The translations under genes were made by a program, and so were the position numbers. The notes beneath the pieces are model-generated. The model saw only the letters and a program-made list of their open reading frames with translations. It had not been told where the DNA came from and did not search any database. Of a DNA stretch of 49,881 nucleotides, positions 15,660-23,372 are shown one piece after another. The DNA is from a virus. The stretch covers positions 1 to 49,881 of IMG/VR virus record IMGVR_UViG_3300042691_013885. One strand, written 5' to 3'. The number at the start of each line of letters is the position of its first letter. Within the stretch, counting starts at the first letter, position 1.

Positions 15660-16454
15660 TCAACGAATCTTGTCTTGGAACTGGCCGAACGACTCGATGA
15701 CGGTAGCGGGAACGAACTCCTCCGACAAGGTTCGCCACTTCATCCAGCCGGTGTATTCCGGATCGAACAACGCCTTCCCGGTGCTGTCGTCGAGGAAAAG
15801 CTGCGCGACCCGCTGTTGAACCGAGACTAGGGCGGGACGCCAATGGGCGACGGCCCTGCTGCCACCGAGACCGTACTCCAACCGCAGGGCGGTGTAGGTC
15901 AGGTCCGGGACCGCCTCTGCGCCCACGACCGGCTCGATGCGAACGCCGGCCTTGTTGAGCGCCCCGGTCCACTCGCGACGCTTCTTCTGGATCTCCTGCC
16001 GAACCAGCTCTACCTCACGTTCAGAAACACGACGCTTCCGCATCTCGACGTTCTTCTCGGGAGGCTTGAACGGAAGGGTGTCGGCGGTCCACGGTTGGTA
16101 CTGGAGAAGGATCTTGACCTCGGGAGGAAGCCTTCGTCCGGTGTTGCGCTCACGGAAGTAGAGGATGTCCCTCGACGAGTCCGTTTTCTCGGAGCGAGCC
16201 TCCTCGACGGTGACGGCAAAGACCGGCTCTGTCGTCGGGAACTGCACGAGCTTGAGCGCGGACTTGTAGGTGTTGTAGGCGGGGCCAGACGGGATGGCTG
16301 AACGCACGTCGTCGAGCATCGTCTGTGCGGCCGTATGGGCGATGAACCGCTTCAGCAGATTCTGGCGCTCGACCAGATTCTTCCGCATCATCTTGAGGAC
16401 GGCGAGCGTGTTCTTGTCGGGCTTCGCCGTGGCGGTGATGCCTACCTTCGGCAT
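15660..16454 (-). CDS. Putative neck / head-tail joining protein
   Basis: 264 residues; ATG overlaps the upstream stop by one base (TGATG). It begins with a basic helical region (LKMMRKNLVERQNLLKRFIAHTAAQTMLDDVR) followed by PSGPAYNTYKSALKL, a layout resembling gp10-type (HK97) tail-completion proteins. A later basic coiled segment (MRKRRVSEREVELVRQEIQKKRREW) and a C-terminal mixed region follow. The family link is weak. Location within the connector genes supports a structural joining role. Confidence 0.5.
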   Translation of the reverse strand: MPKVGITATAKPDKNTLAVLKMMRKNLVERQNLLKRFIAHTAAQTMLDDVRSAIPSGPAYNTYKSALKLVQFPTTEPVFAVTVEEARSEKTDSSRDILYFRERNTGRRLPPEVKILLQYQPWTADTLPFKPPEKNVEMRKRRVSEREVELVRQEIQKKRREWTGALNKAGVRIEPVVGAEAVPDLTYTALRLEYGLGGSRAVAHWRPALVSVQQRVAQLFLDDSTGKALFDPEYTGWMKWRTLSEEFVPATVIESFGQFQDKIR

Positions 16455-16939
16455 CAGTCATCCCCGAGAAGGCCGCGTTCCCTATCGATCTTGGCAAACT
16501 CGGCTTCGGTTTCAGCGATGCGCTCCCAAACCGTAGGCTTTCTTCGAGGGAGAAGGTCTGCGAGCGATCTGGTCTGACCGTTCCCGATGTTGACCAGCGG
16601 GGACGTTCCCGGCGGACGAGTGAAGTCCACCGGAGTCATCGTGGGAAGCGACTGCTTGTGGCGCTCGCACACGCCGAACCGGCGCACTGAACCGGGCTTG
16701 GCGATGACCGCTGCCGGAGTGTCACCGCAGATGAAGCACCACTGATCGAAGGCCGACATCGGGCCTTCGTACTCGTGGAAGTCGTCCCCAATGAGGGGCG
16801 ATCCGCACGGCGTCTTGGCCGTGCATCGATCCCCCGGAAGTCCGCCGTCACGACCTTCCCAGTATTTCTGGCAGGTCGCGCATACCGTCGAAAGGCCGCT
16901 CTGGACAGCCAGAGCGATCTTCACATGGTTAAGGGGCAT
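16454..16939 (-). CDS. Cysteine-rich zinc-binding hypothetical protein
   Basis: 161 residues. Two probable zinc sites are visible: C20/C23 with C39/C45, and C68/C71 with C91 and H94 (CATC...C...C and CFIC...CERH). The C-terminal 60 residues are Pro-rich then helical (VWERIAETEAEFAKIDRERG). No known family is recognised. The gene is coupled to its downstream neighbour by a one-base overlap and lies among neck genes, where a zinc-stabilised connector or assembly factor is possible. Confidence 0.6.
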   Translation of the reverse strand: MPLNHVKIALAVQSGLSTVCATCQKYWEGRDGGLPGDRCTAKTPCGSPLIGDDFHEYEGPMSAFDQWCFICGDTPAAVIAKPGSVRRFGVCERHKQSLPTMTPVDFTRPPGTSPLVNIGNGQTRSLADLLPRRKPTVWERIAETEAEFAKIDRERGLLGDD

Positions 16940-16946
16940 CCGTACC

Positions 16947-17207
16947 TCAGACGCCCATCTTGGCGACCTTGAGCGCCTTGGCGGCGCGGGAAGCGGTGTA
17001 GTTCTTCATCGCCTTGATGAGAGCCGCCTTGTTCGTGGCGAGCTTCTTCAGCATGGCGATGAAGATCTCCTGATGACCCTCGTCGCCGGGGTCCATGCCC
17101 ACAGCGTCCATCGCAAGAACGAGCTGCGGAACGAGAACCTTCGGGTCGCCCGAAGCACCCTCGTCCATCTCCTCGATCAAAGAACGCATACGGTCGGTGA
17201 TGTTCAC
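16947..17207 (-). CDS. Small helical hypothetical protein
   Basis: 86 residues. The GTG at 17207 follows AAGGAG by six bases, which decides the start; the longer upstream frame runs through the previous gene and is a shadow. The protein is helical (RMRSLIEEMDEG, PQLVLAMDAVGMDPGDEGHQEIFIAMLKKLA) with a basic C-terminus (KNYTASRAAKALKVAKMGV). No family is recognised. It is part of the neck gene cluster. Confidence 0.6.
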   Translation of the reverse strand: MNITDRMRSLIEEMDEGASGDPKVLVPQLVLAMDAVGMDPGDEGHQEIFIAMLKKLATNKAALIKAMKNYTASRAAKALKVAKMGV

Positions 17208-17218
17208 GGTCGTCTCCT

Positions 17219-17833
17219 TCAGATGGACGTCACGAGCTTGCGCTCGGGAGTCTGTTGCGTCGTGCGCCGCAGCGCGCACTGGAACCCGATGAAGTGCGTG
17301 GTATCGAACACCACGCCGTCTTCCTTGGCGTCTATCACGGAAAAGTACAGGCCCGCATCCGGGATGGCGAACCCATCGACCGCAAACTGTTCGTTCCAGT
17401 AGGGGGCGTTCCAAACGCGGACGATGTCAGACTCGCCCGGCGGAGCGAGCATCCCGACGCGCTCAACTTCGGTCCTCGACAGGAACAGCGACGCATCGAA
17501 CGACGACGAGTATCCCTCCATGCCGGCCGATGGGGACTTGTCGGGGTAGGTGAAGAAGCCTTTGAGGCGGTACGGCCCCTCAAACGCACGCTTGACCGGC
17601 TCGTTGTAGAGCGGGTCGACGATGGACTTCTTCTGGTTCTGCGTCCAGTAGAGAACCTCGGTGCCGACGACGTTGATGTGCTCCTGCGAGACCGAGTCGA
17701 ACAACGCCTTCTCGGCGTCTCCCAAACCAAACGCTTCCCCCTCCTTCATCAGGGGCATGGGCGCGCACGGGGAGCAGGCGCCGGTCGGAAACGCCATGAG
17801 GTACGTCGACAGAGGCTTGCACTTCATACTCAT
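17219..17833 (-). CDS. Putative head completion / neck protein
   Basis: 204 residues. Start ATG 17833 has GAGGTG upstream and lies just after the previous gene's stop; the longer frame through that gene is rejected. The N-terminus has a short Cys pattern (C5, C20, C23). The middle (SIVDPLYNEPVKRAFEGPYRLKGFFTYPD) and the C-terminus (DAGLYFSVIDAKEDGVVFDTTHFIGFQ) are beta-rich, like small neck proteins of contractile-tailed phages (gp14-type by position after a gp13-like gene). A GGACCATACGG copy lies 11 bases upstream of the start codon. Confidence 0.5.
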   Translation of the reverse strand: MSMKCKPLSTYLMAFPTGACSPCAPMPLMKEGEAFGLGDAEKALFDSVSQEHINVVGTEVLYWTQNQKKSIVDPLYNEPVKRAFEGPYRLKGFFTYPDKSPSAGMEGYSSSFDASLFLSRTEVERVGMLAPPGESDIVRVWNAPYWNEQFAVDGFAIPDAGLYFSVIDAKEDGVVFDTTHFIGFQCALRRTTQQTPERKLVTSI

Positions 17834-17843
17834 AGGGCACCTC

Positions 17844-17854
17844 GGACCATACGG
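17844..17854 (-). repeat. 11-bp motif copy 2 (GGACCATACGG on plus strand)
   Basis: Exact copy, the only one clearly outside coding sequence. It lies between the gp13-like gene (stop at 17860) and the start codon at 17833, 11 bases from the ATG, immediately 5' of the ribosome-binding site. Confidence 0.8.
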
Positions 17855-17859
17855 ACCCG

Positions 17860-18636
17860 TCAGCCGGTGATGAACCCGATGGGCATGGCGCTGTCGCCAA
17901 TCTCCTCGTTCAGCACTTCCATCTCGGCGTCGGCCTCGCTCAAGAGCGTAGCTCCGTCGAGACCGGTCGAACCTTGCGCCGTCGGGTACTGGTCGTACTT
18001 CGAGCGAACGCGGCCGAGATCGCGCTTCGCGCACGCGACCGCGTACCGACGAACGAGGTCGAAGTCGCGCTGGTTGAGTTCAGTCAGGTTGAACGTGTTC
18101 GACGAGTAGTAGACGATGGCGCGCGGCGTCGTCGGGGAGAGCCTGCGGGGCAGGATGAACAGCGTGCGGTTTTCCTGCCGCCACTCGGGGTCGGCGCCGA
18201 TGATACGCCGGGCCATCTCCGTGTACTGGAGCACCTGCTGGTACGACGAGAGGTAGCCGCCAGTCTCGCCTGTGTTTCCAGCGCCGTAGTTTCCCCCGTA
18301 TCCGAACGGGACCATCATGTTCTCATTCGGCCAAGCCCATGCCCACGGCGAGGCGTAGGGGCTCATGTCGTAGTTCGAGAACGGGAAGATCACCTCAGTC
18401 ACGACGTCGACGTCTTCGGGGAGCTGGTACTCGGTGACGTCTGGTTGAAGCTGGAGGAAGTATTGGCGGATGTAGCCCTTCTTGGCGGCGAACCACCGAA
18501 GGGCCATCGCGATCACGTCCTTCAGATGCTCCTCGGTCAGTTCGACCTTGAGAAGCGGCGCACCCAGCCGTCGGAGGATCCACCGGGAGAGTTCGTCCTC
18601 GTCAATCTTGTTCGACGGGGAAACCCCACAGCTCAT
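17860..18636 (-). CDS. Neck protein / head-tail connector, gp13-like
   Basis: 258 residues; ATG with GGAGGGTCC upstream. The N-terminal helices (DELSRWILRRLGAPLLKVEL and LKDVIAMALRWFAAKKGY) followed by QYFLQLQPDVTEYQLPEDVDVVTEV are typical of gp13-type neck proteins of T4-like phages. So is the late segment TELNQRDFDLVRRYAVACAKRDLGRVRSKY. A central Gly/Tyr/Trp-rich loop (about residues 95-145) is expanded. These proteins sit between portal and tail completion proteins and close the DNA-filled head. Context among capsid and tail genes agrees. Confidence 0.75.
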   Translation of the reverse strand: MSCGVSPSNKIDEDELSRWILRRLGAPLLKVELTEEHLKDVIAMALRWFAAKKGYIRQYFLQLQPDVTEYQLPEDVDVVTEVIFPFSNYDMSPYASPWAWAWPNENMMVPFGYGGNYGAGNTGETGGYLSSYQQVLQYTEMARRIIGADPEWRQENRTLFILPRRLSPTTPRAIVYYSSNTFNLTELNQRDFDLVRRYAVACAKRDLGRVRSKYDQYPTAQGSTGLDGATLLSEADAEMEVLNEEIGDSAMPIGFITG

Positions 18637-18653
18637 GGACCCTCCAAAGCCGC

Positions 18654-19010
18654 CTACGGTTCAGGCGGCAGTTCCGGCGATGCGACGACCTTCTTCGGAC
18701 GTCCGCCCTTCCGCTTCACGGGGGCAGCGTCCGTTGAAGGCGCATCGGTTTCCAGCGTAGCAGGCTCCTCTGGGAGAGGCACCGTGTCACGCGATGCCGT
18801 GGCGAGCGCGTCCCTGAACGCGATTGCAGCGGCTGGAGCAGGTACCGACACGACTACCGGCTTCGGGTCCGGTACGCCGATCTCACGAAGCAGATGCGGC
18901 GCGTACTGCGCGTACTGGTCCCCTTCGAGGATGTCGATGTCATAGACGCGACCGTGGCCGGGAACGATCACGATCTGAACGTCGGGGTTCTTGCGAAAAC
19001 GACGTGGCAT
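18654..19010 (-). CDS. Small hypothetical protein with AT-hook-like C-terminal motif
   Basis: 118 residues. The ATG at 19010 starts two bases after the PAP2 gene stop; the longer open frame upstream is a shadow of that gene. The N-terminal half (PDVQIVIVPGHGRVYDIDILEGDQYAQYAPHLL) looks like a small folded unit. The rest is Pro/Ala/Glu-rich, with a basic KRKGGRPKK segment near residues 100-110 that contains the GRP core of AT-hooks. DNA contact is possible but one short motif is weak evidence. Confidence 0.6.
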   Translation of the reverse strand: MPRRFRKNPDVQIVIVPGHGRVYDIDILEGDQYAQYAPHLLREIGVPDPKPVVVSVPAPAAAIAFRDALATASRDTVPLPEEPATLETDAPSTDAAPVKRKGGRPKKVVASPELPPEP

Positions 19011-19014
19011 AGGG

Positions 19015-19689
19015 TCAGCCCTCAAACAACGGGTACAGCGCGTCCGCAAGGTACACACCGGCGAGGTGGTCGGACGGGAAGTGGAGCCCGGCACGGATGC
19101 GGTTCTGCCCGACTTCTTCAGCCAGCGCCTCCAAGCGCGGGCGAATGGTCGGGTAGCGGTCTCCGTAGAGACGCGCGAGGAACCGGGAAGCGAAGCTGTG
19201 CCCGGACGGGTAGGCCGGCGTCTGCGCGACCTCCGAGTCCAGCACGACGAGCGGAGTGCCGTAGTGGTCGGCAACCTGTTCTGGGCGCGGACGGTCGAAC
19301 TTGAGTTTGTAGAACTGGCAGATCGTAGCCAGCTCGCTCGTGAGCGCGTCGAGATCGGCGCGCTCTGCGTTGGAAAACTTCAGTCCCTCCTGCGCGCACG
19401 CGTCCGCGAGAAAGTCCGAGAAGAAGTCCTCGAAGTCCTCGTCCTGTTGAAAGATGCGCTGCTCCAGTTTCGGGGTGATGCCCTCCCCGGCCATCCGAAC
19501 CAACGCAAGTTCCATCCGCGTTTCGAGGCTGCTGTTGCTCGGCGGAGGCTTCAGGTCGAGGAGCTTCCAGTCGGCGCGAAAGCGGCGCACAGGCCGATCC
19601 GTGTACGCCCGCTCGGAGCCTCGGATGGGTCCGTAGCGAAGGTCGTCGAGCGAAGGCTTCTCGGCAGCGATTCTGGGTTTGCGAGGCAT
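19015..19689 (-). CDS. PAP2-family phosphatase (phosphatidic acid phosphatase / haloperoxidase fold)
   Basis: 224 residues with all three PAP2 signatures: K128-x6-R135-P136 (KLKFDRPRP), P161-S-G-H164 (YPSGHSFASR), and R197-x5-H203-x3-D207 (NRIRAGLHFPSD, with Asn where Ser is usual). H203 would be the nucleophile, H164 the acid and D207 its partner. No signal peptide or membrane helices are visible, so it is a soluble member such as class A acid phosphatases or vanadium haloperoxidases rather than a membrane lipid phosphatase. It overlaps the next upstream gene by one base within the neck block. Substrate unknown; nucleotide, phospholipid or sugar phosphates are all possible. Confidence 0.88.
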   Translation of the reverse strand: MPRKPRIAAEKPSLDDLRYGPIRGSERAYTDRPVRRFRADWKLLDLKPPPSNSSLETRMELALVRMAGEGITPKLEQRIFQQDEDFEDFFSDFLADACAQEGLKFSNAERADLDALTSELATICQFYKLKFDRPRPEQVADHYGTPLVVLDSEVAQTPAYPSGHSFASRFLARLYGDRYPTIRPRLEALAEEVGQNRIRAGLHFPSDHLAGVYLADALYPLFEG

Positions 19690-20123
19690 CAGACCTCCTC
19701 CCCCATGCTCTCGGCAAGGATCTCCAGTGCGGAGCGCAGGTCAGCGACCATCGCCTCCAAGGTCTCCACTCGGGCCAACGCTTCGCGGAGGACCATACGG
19801 GGCGACGGCGAGCGCTGGGCAGGCGCGGGGACCGCCTCCTCGACATCGTCGTCCGTAGGTTCGTCTTCCTCGGACGCGTCTTCCGGCGCGTCTTCCGCCT
19901 CGTCATCGTCCGGGTCATCCGCATCGCCGTCGAAGCCGGTGCGGAAGCCCTCGGTCAGCGCGGCGATGTCGGCATCGGCATCGGTGTCGGTGTCGGCTGG
20001 TGGGGGCTCCGGTTCCGGTTCAACGGGCGGGAGGATCGCGATCTTTGTGCGGCTCGGCAGAGGCTTGTTGTCCACAGCGCCAAGCTGCGAAAGCTCGGCG
20101 AGGACGTCAGTGATGCGGCTCAT
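19689..20123 (-). CDS. Acidic hypothetical protein with C-terminal coiled coil
   Basis: 144 residues. ATG with GGAGACCAGACTA upstream. The N-terminal 35 residues are basic-neutral and helical, residues about 38-100 are an acidic low-complexity stretch (Asp, Glu, Pro, Ala), and the last 40 residues (MVLREALARVETLEAMVADLRSALEILAESM) have a clear heptad pattern. It is the first gene after the capsid gene and its terminator. No family is recognised; a small head-associated or chaperone-like protein is possible. Confidence 0.6.
   Translation of the reverse strand: MSRITDVLAELSQLGAVDNKPLPSRTKIAILPPVEPEPEPPPADTDTDADADIAALTEGFRTGFDGDADDPDDDEAEDAPEDASEEDEPTDDDVEEAVPAPAQRSPSPRMVLREALARVETLEAMVADLRSALEILAESMGEEV
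19790..19800 (-). repeat. 11-bp motif copy 3 (GGACCATACGG on plus strand)
   Basis: Exact copy inside the acidic coiled-coil gene, read there as the codons for Arg-Met-Val. This frame differs from the copies in the capsid, Cas4-like and helicase genes. Confidence 0.75.
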
Positions 20124-20179
20124 TAGTCTGGTCTCCTGACAGGACTAGACCACGACAGCCGACAAAGAGAAACGGCAGG

Positions 20180-20212
20180 AAAACAAAGACCCCACGGGGT
20201 TACCGTGGGGTC
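20180..20212 (-). terminator. Strong intrinsic terminator after the major capsid gene
   Basis: A perfect 10-bp stem GACCCCACGG/CCGTGGGGTC (arms 20188-20197 and 20203-20212) with a 5-base loop is followed on the minus strand by TTTGTTTT (20187-20180). It begins 27 bases past the capsid stop codon. It is the clearest terminator in the window and would separate capsid mRNA from the neck and tail genes. Confidence 0.9.
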
Positions 20213-20238
20213 GATGTTGCGGAAGCCGCGAGCCTCGT

Positions 20239-21732
20239 TCAGAGGTTCGTCACACGCATCTGGCCGTAGTATTCCGGGCGAAGCAACTTCTTCGCGTAGC
20301 GGGTACGCATCGCCTTACGGAGCGAGAAGTCGTTCGGGTCGAGGAAGGTCTGCGTGACCTGAAGCGGAATGTACGGCGCCCAGACGTAGCCAGCGTCGAG
20401 GAAGCTGCCGCCCTTGAGGCCGATCAGCATCTGGTCGCGCTGGAAGAAGGGATCCTCGTACACCATCCACTTGTTCTGGAGGGTGCCGACCTTGTAGATG
20501 CCGAACTGACCCTGCGCCGTCAGAGGACGGGGCATGTCGGCCGGACCATACGGGCTCTCGGCGCCCGAGACGTAGGCGGCGCGGAAGTCGCCGTGCGTCG
20601 TGAGCTGGGCGAGCAGCGCCGACACGTCGGGCGACGTGACGATGAAGTTCGCGGGCGCGCGGAGGGTCTTCTTGTGGATCTGGTTCGACACGGTCGAGAT
20701 GACCGTGAGCATCGAACGCAGGTGGTCGAGTTCCGAGATGCCAGCCGGCGGCACGCGGTCGAACGAACCGGTGGTGCTGGTCGAGTTCTGGAACAGGTCG
20801 TCGATGATCTCGCGGTCGATCTCCAGCGCCATCTCCTGCGCGACGGCCGAGACGATCTCCGTCTCAGCGTCGATGCCGTGGAACGCGCGGAGGTCTTCAG
20901 CAGCCTCGCTCGACCACAGAGCCTTCAGGCGGCGGGGCTGGGCCTCGACCGGAGCCTTCTTCACGTCGAGCTTCATCGACGGGATCTTGGTGTTCAGTTC
21001 GCCGTCGTAGCTGTAGAACGCCTTGATCGGGTTGCCGTTCGCGGGAGCAACCGCAAACTTGAAGCCCGTGACCGCGCCGTTGGCGTAGTTGATCGTTCCG
21101 GCCGAAGCATCGCCCGAGAAGCCGCCACCACCGTTGTCCGTGGCCGTCTGCACGACAGCGCCGGTCGTCGCGTTCAGCTCCTTGACCTGCACCGAGTAGC
21201 CGGCCGAGGCGTTCAGCGGACGAACCGGGTTGAACGACAGGGTGACCGACAGAGCCGCGCCAGCGCCGCCGAAGGCTGCGCCGTCGCCGGTGGCGAGGAT
21301 CTCACCCTCGATCTTCTCCGAGGTGTAGTTGCGGTCGAAGTCACGCGGGAACACGGCGCCGCGCTGCGTCGGAGCCTTGTTCGTGTCGTAGATGTAGTCG
21401 AGGAAGAAGACCGCACCGACGCTCGCCGTCATCGGCTGCACCGACACGAGGTCGTGAGCGATGAGGTTCGGGAACACGCGACGCAGAACCGGGAAGATGA
21501 ACTTCGTGAACGAACCGACGTTCACGAGGCGCGTTTCCTCTTCGAGGCTCTGGAGGTGCTGCGACTCGTTCTCCATCAGCACGGCAGTCGTGCCGAGGAC
21601 GTAGCGGTCACGCTCCGTTCGGTCGGGCAGCCCTTCCAGCAAGTCCTTCCACTTGCGGACGAGAGCGCCGACGTAGGTCTTGTCGGCAATCGTCCGACGC
21701 GAGTCTTCAAGAACCAAGTTGCGTGCTTCCAT
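20239..21732 (-). CDS. Major capsid protein, gp23-like
   Basis: 497 residues from ATG 21732 (GAGGAGAGACAG upstream); the frame is open further upstream but without a better start. The block LIAHDLVSVQPMTASVGAVFFLDYIYD is the gp23-type HK97-fold signature, and later segments (AEDLRAFHGIDAETEIVSAVAQEMALEIDREIIDDLF, ANFIVTSPDVSALL) also fit. The N-terminal about 65 residues are charged and probably a delta domain removed by the adjacent protease, by analogy with T4. Residues about 159-245 form a glycine-rich beta insertion that resembles one in the sheath protein. A strong terminator follows. Confidence 0.93.
   Translation of the reverse strand: MEARNLVLEDSRRTIADKTYVGALVRKWKDLLEGLPDRTERDRYVLGTTAVLMENESQHLQSLEEETRLVNVGSFTKFIFPVLRRVFPNLIAHDLVSVQPMTASVGAVFFLDYIYDTNKAPTQRGAVFPRDFDRNYTSEKIEGEILATGDGAAFGGAGAALSVTLSFNPVRPLNASAGYSVQVKELNATTGAVVQTATDNGGGGFSGDASAGTINYANGAVTGFKFAVAPANGNPIKAFYSYDGELNTKIPSMKLDVKKAPVEAQPRRLKALWSSEAAEDLRAFHGIDAETEIVSAVAQEMALEIDREIIDDLFQNSTSTTGSFDRVPPAGISELDHLRSMLTVISTVSNQIHKKTLRAPANFIVTSPDVSALLAQLTTHGDFRAAYVSGAESPYGPADMPRPLTAQGQFGIYKVGTLQNKWMVYEDPFFQRDQMLIGLKGGSFLDAGYVWAPYIPLQVTQTFLDPNDFSLRKAMRTRYAKKLLRPEYYGQMRVTNL
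20543..20553 (-). repeat. 11-bp motif copy 4 (GGACCATACGG on plus strand)
   Basis: Exact copy inside the major capsid gene, where it is read as the Pro-Tyr-Gly-Pro codons (SPYGPAD). It is the third copy within 2.7 kb. Confidence 0.75.
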
Positions 21733-21751
21733 CTGTCTCTCCTCGTTCGTT

Positions 21752-21771
21752 GAGCGGCGAGCTGGCCGCTC
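21752..21771 (-). promoter_or_regulatory. Hairpin in the capsid gene leader
   Basis: A 7-bp stem GAGCGGC/GCCGCTC with a 6-base loop lies between the protease-scaffold stop (21797) and the capsid start (21732), just upstream of the GAGGAGAG ribosome site. No T-tract follows, so it is more likely an mRNA stabilising or processing element than a terminator. Confidence 0.4.
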
Positions 21772-21796
21772 TACATTGTTGAATCGTATCTGAAAC

Positions 21797-23371
21797 TCAG
21801 CGGATGATACCACTCAACCGCTTGAGCGCGTCCACCGACATTCCGAGCCCGAGATAGTTTTCACCGTCCGTCCGGCGAGCCCTCGGGGAAGCGCTCTCCG
21901 TGAGTTCCTCGGGAACGTGCTCGACTCCACCCCTCATGTTCGAGCGGATGCGAGCACGCACTTCCTGAAGGTCGTCCGAATCACGAACCGGCTCGCGGGC
22001 GCTCTCGATGAGCGTGTCGACGGCGGTACGGCTGGCGGGACGCGCCGACTCGACGAGCGAGCGGAGCTTTCCGGCCTTCGGATGGTTGGAGAGACGCTCC
22101 TCCGCGTACAGGCGGGTCGTCAGCTCCTTGTTTTCCTGCTGGGCCGCGAGAAGGGCTTCCTCCATCTCCTCGCGCTTGGCCTTCTCGGCCTCCATCATCT
22201 TTTCGAGCTTGCGGAGCTTCGCGTCGACGGCGTCCCGGACCTTCTGCTCGGCCTGCCGCGCTTCCGCGACTTCCTGCGCCTTGGAGTCGGCGAGAGCCTT
22301 CTTCTCGGCAGCCTTGGCGGCGAGTTCGGACTTCACCTCGGCAACGCGGGCCTTGAGGGAATCCGACGACTCGAACGCCTTGAGGTCGCCAACCAGCCTG
22401 CGAATCGAGTCCGCATCCGGGTCGTTGGAGACCATACGTTCCAGATAGAAGCGGTACCCGACTTCCTTCGCCATGCCGGCGAGGGTCGTGTTTTCTTCTT
22501 CGAGGGTCTTCAGGCGGAGGTCGCGTTCGGCAACCTGCTTCTGGAGGTCACGGATCTCCGCGTCCTTCCCGGCCACGACCTGCGCCGCGTCTTCGGGGAG
22601 CAGGTAGGGACGGAGGACGTTACGCAGCGCGTCCAGCACGGACTTCGCCTTGCCGATCTCCGGGTCGTCCATCAGTTCCTTGCGGACTTCATCGCGCAGG
22701 CTGGACCGCATGGTGGAGAGGTTGCCGAGGATCTCCTTGGCAAACTCCTCACGAAGGTCGCCGCTGGGCGCCTTCTTGCCGGCCTTCTCCTGCTCGATGC
22801 GGCGCGCGAACTCGATGGCCTTCTCCTGCTCGTCGTCGACGTCGAACTCGACGCCCTCGAACAGGCCACGGCTCTCGGACACCTGCGGGTAGGCATCGAC
22901 GTCGGCCGGATCGGCAACGAAGTCGAACGTCACCAGCTTGTAGTCCTCCTGCACGACGTCCTGACCGCTCTCGTTGGTCTTGACGCTGCCGAAGCCACGG
23001 CTGCTCACGCCCACCGGGACATTCGCCTTGAGGAGCGCGAGCAGATTCTTGCCCGCCTCCGTCGGCATGATCTCGGCCTCACCGACAACCAGACCGTCCT
23101 TGATGGAGAGGTCGGTGACGATGTGAGAGACGCGCGCCAGCTTGGTCTGACCGTCCGAAGGATGGTCGACCTCACCGAACACGCGCCGCTCTTTGAGAGC
23201 CTTGCCGAGACGCTTGATCTCTTTTTCCCAGACAGGCTTCGGATAGACGCGCTTGTTCTCCGTTGCGATGCCGCACTTGGCGAACTCGCCCCGCAGCTTC
23301 ACACGGTCGCCGTTGCTCTCCGCGAGGGAGAGACGAACGAAGGAGACATCACTCAGGAGAGGCTTGCTCAT
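21797..23371 (-). CDS. Prohead protease fused to scaffold (gp21-like plus coiled-coil core)
   Basis: 524 residues. The first about 170 residues match T4 gp21-type head maturation proteases: H70 in FGEVDHPSDGQ, the Ser in PVGVSSRGFG (S123/S124), and D150 in LVTFDFVADP. From about 175 on, the sequence is long, charged and coiled-coil (e.g. VAERDLRLKTLEEENTTLAG and EAEKAKREEMEEALLAAQQENKEL), typical of a scaffold core such as gp22. One polypeptide thus seems to carry both functions that T4 splits between genes 21 and 22. It lies just upstream of the capsid gene. It probably shapes the prohead and then cleaves the capsid and itself. Confidence 0.85.
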   Translation of the reverse strand: MSKPLLSDVSFVRLSLAESNGDRVKLRGEFAKCGIATENKRVYPKPVWEKEIKRLGKALKERRVFGEVDHPSDGQTKLARVSHIVTDLSIKDGLVVGEAEIMPTEAGKNLLALLKANVPVGVSSRGFGSVKTNESGQDVVQEDYKLVTFDFVADPADVDAYPQVSESRGLFEGVEFDVDDEQEKAIEFARRIEQEKAGKKAPSGDLREEFAKEILGNLSTMRSSLRDEVRKELMDDPEIGKAKSVLDALRNVLRPYLLPEDAAQVVAGKDAEIRDLQKQVAERDLRLKTLEEENTTLAGMAKEVGYRFYLERMVSNDPDADSIRRLVGDLKAFESSDSLKARVAEVKSELAAKAAEKKALADSKAQEVAEARQAEQKVRDAVDAKLRKLEKMMEAEKAKREEMEEALLAAQQENKELTTRLYAEERLSNHPKAGKLRSLVESARPASRTAVDTLIESAREPVRDSDDLQEVRARIRSNMRGGVEHVPEELTESASPRARRTDGENYLGLGMSVDALKRLSGIIR

Positions 23372-23372
23372 G

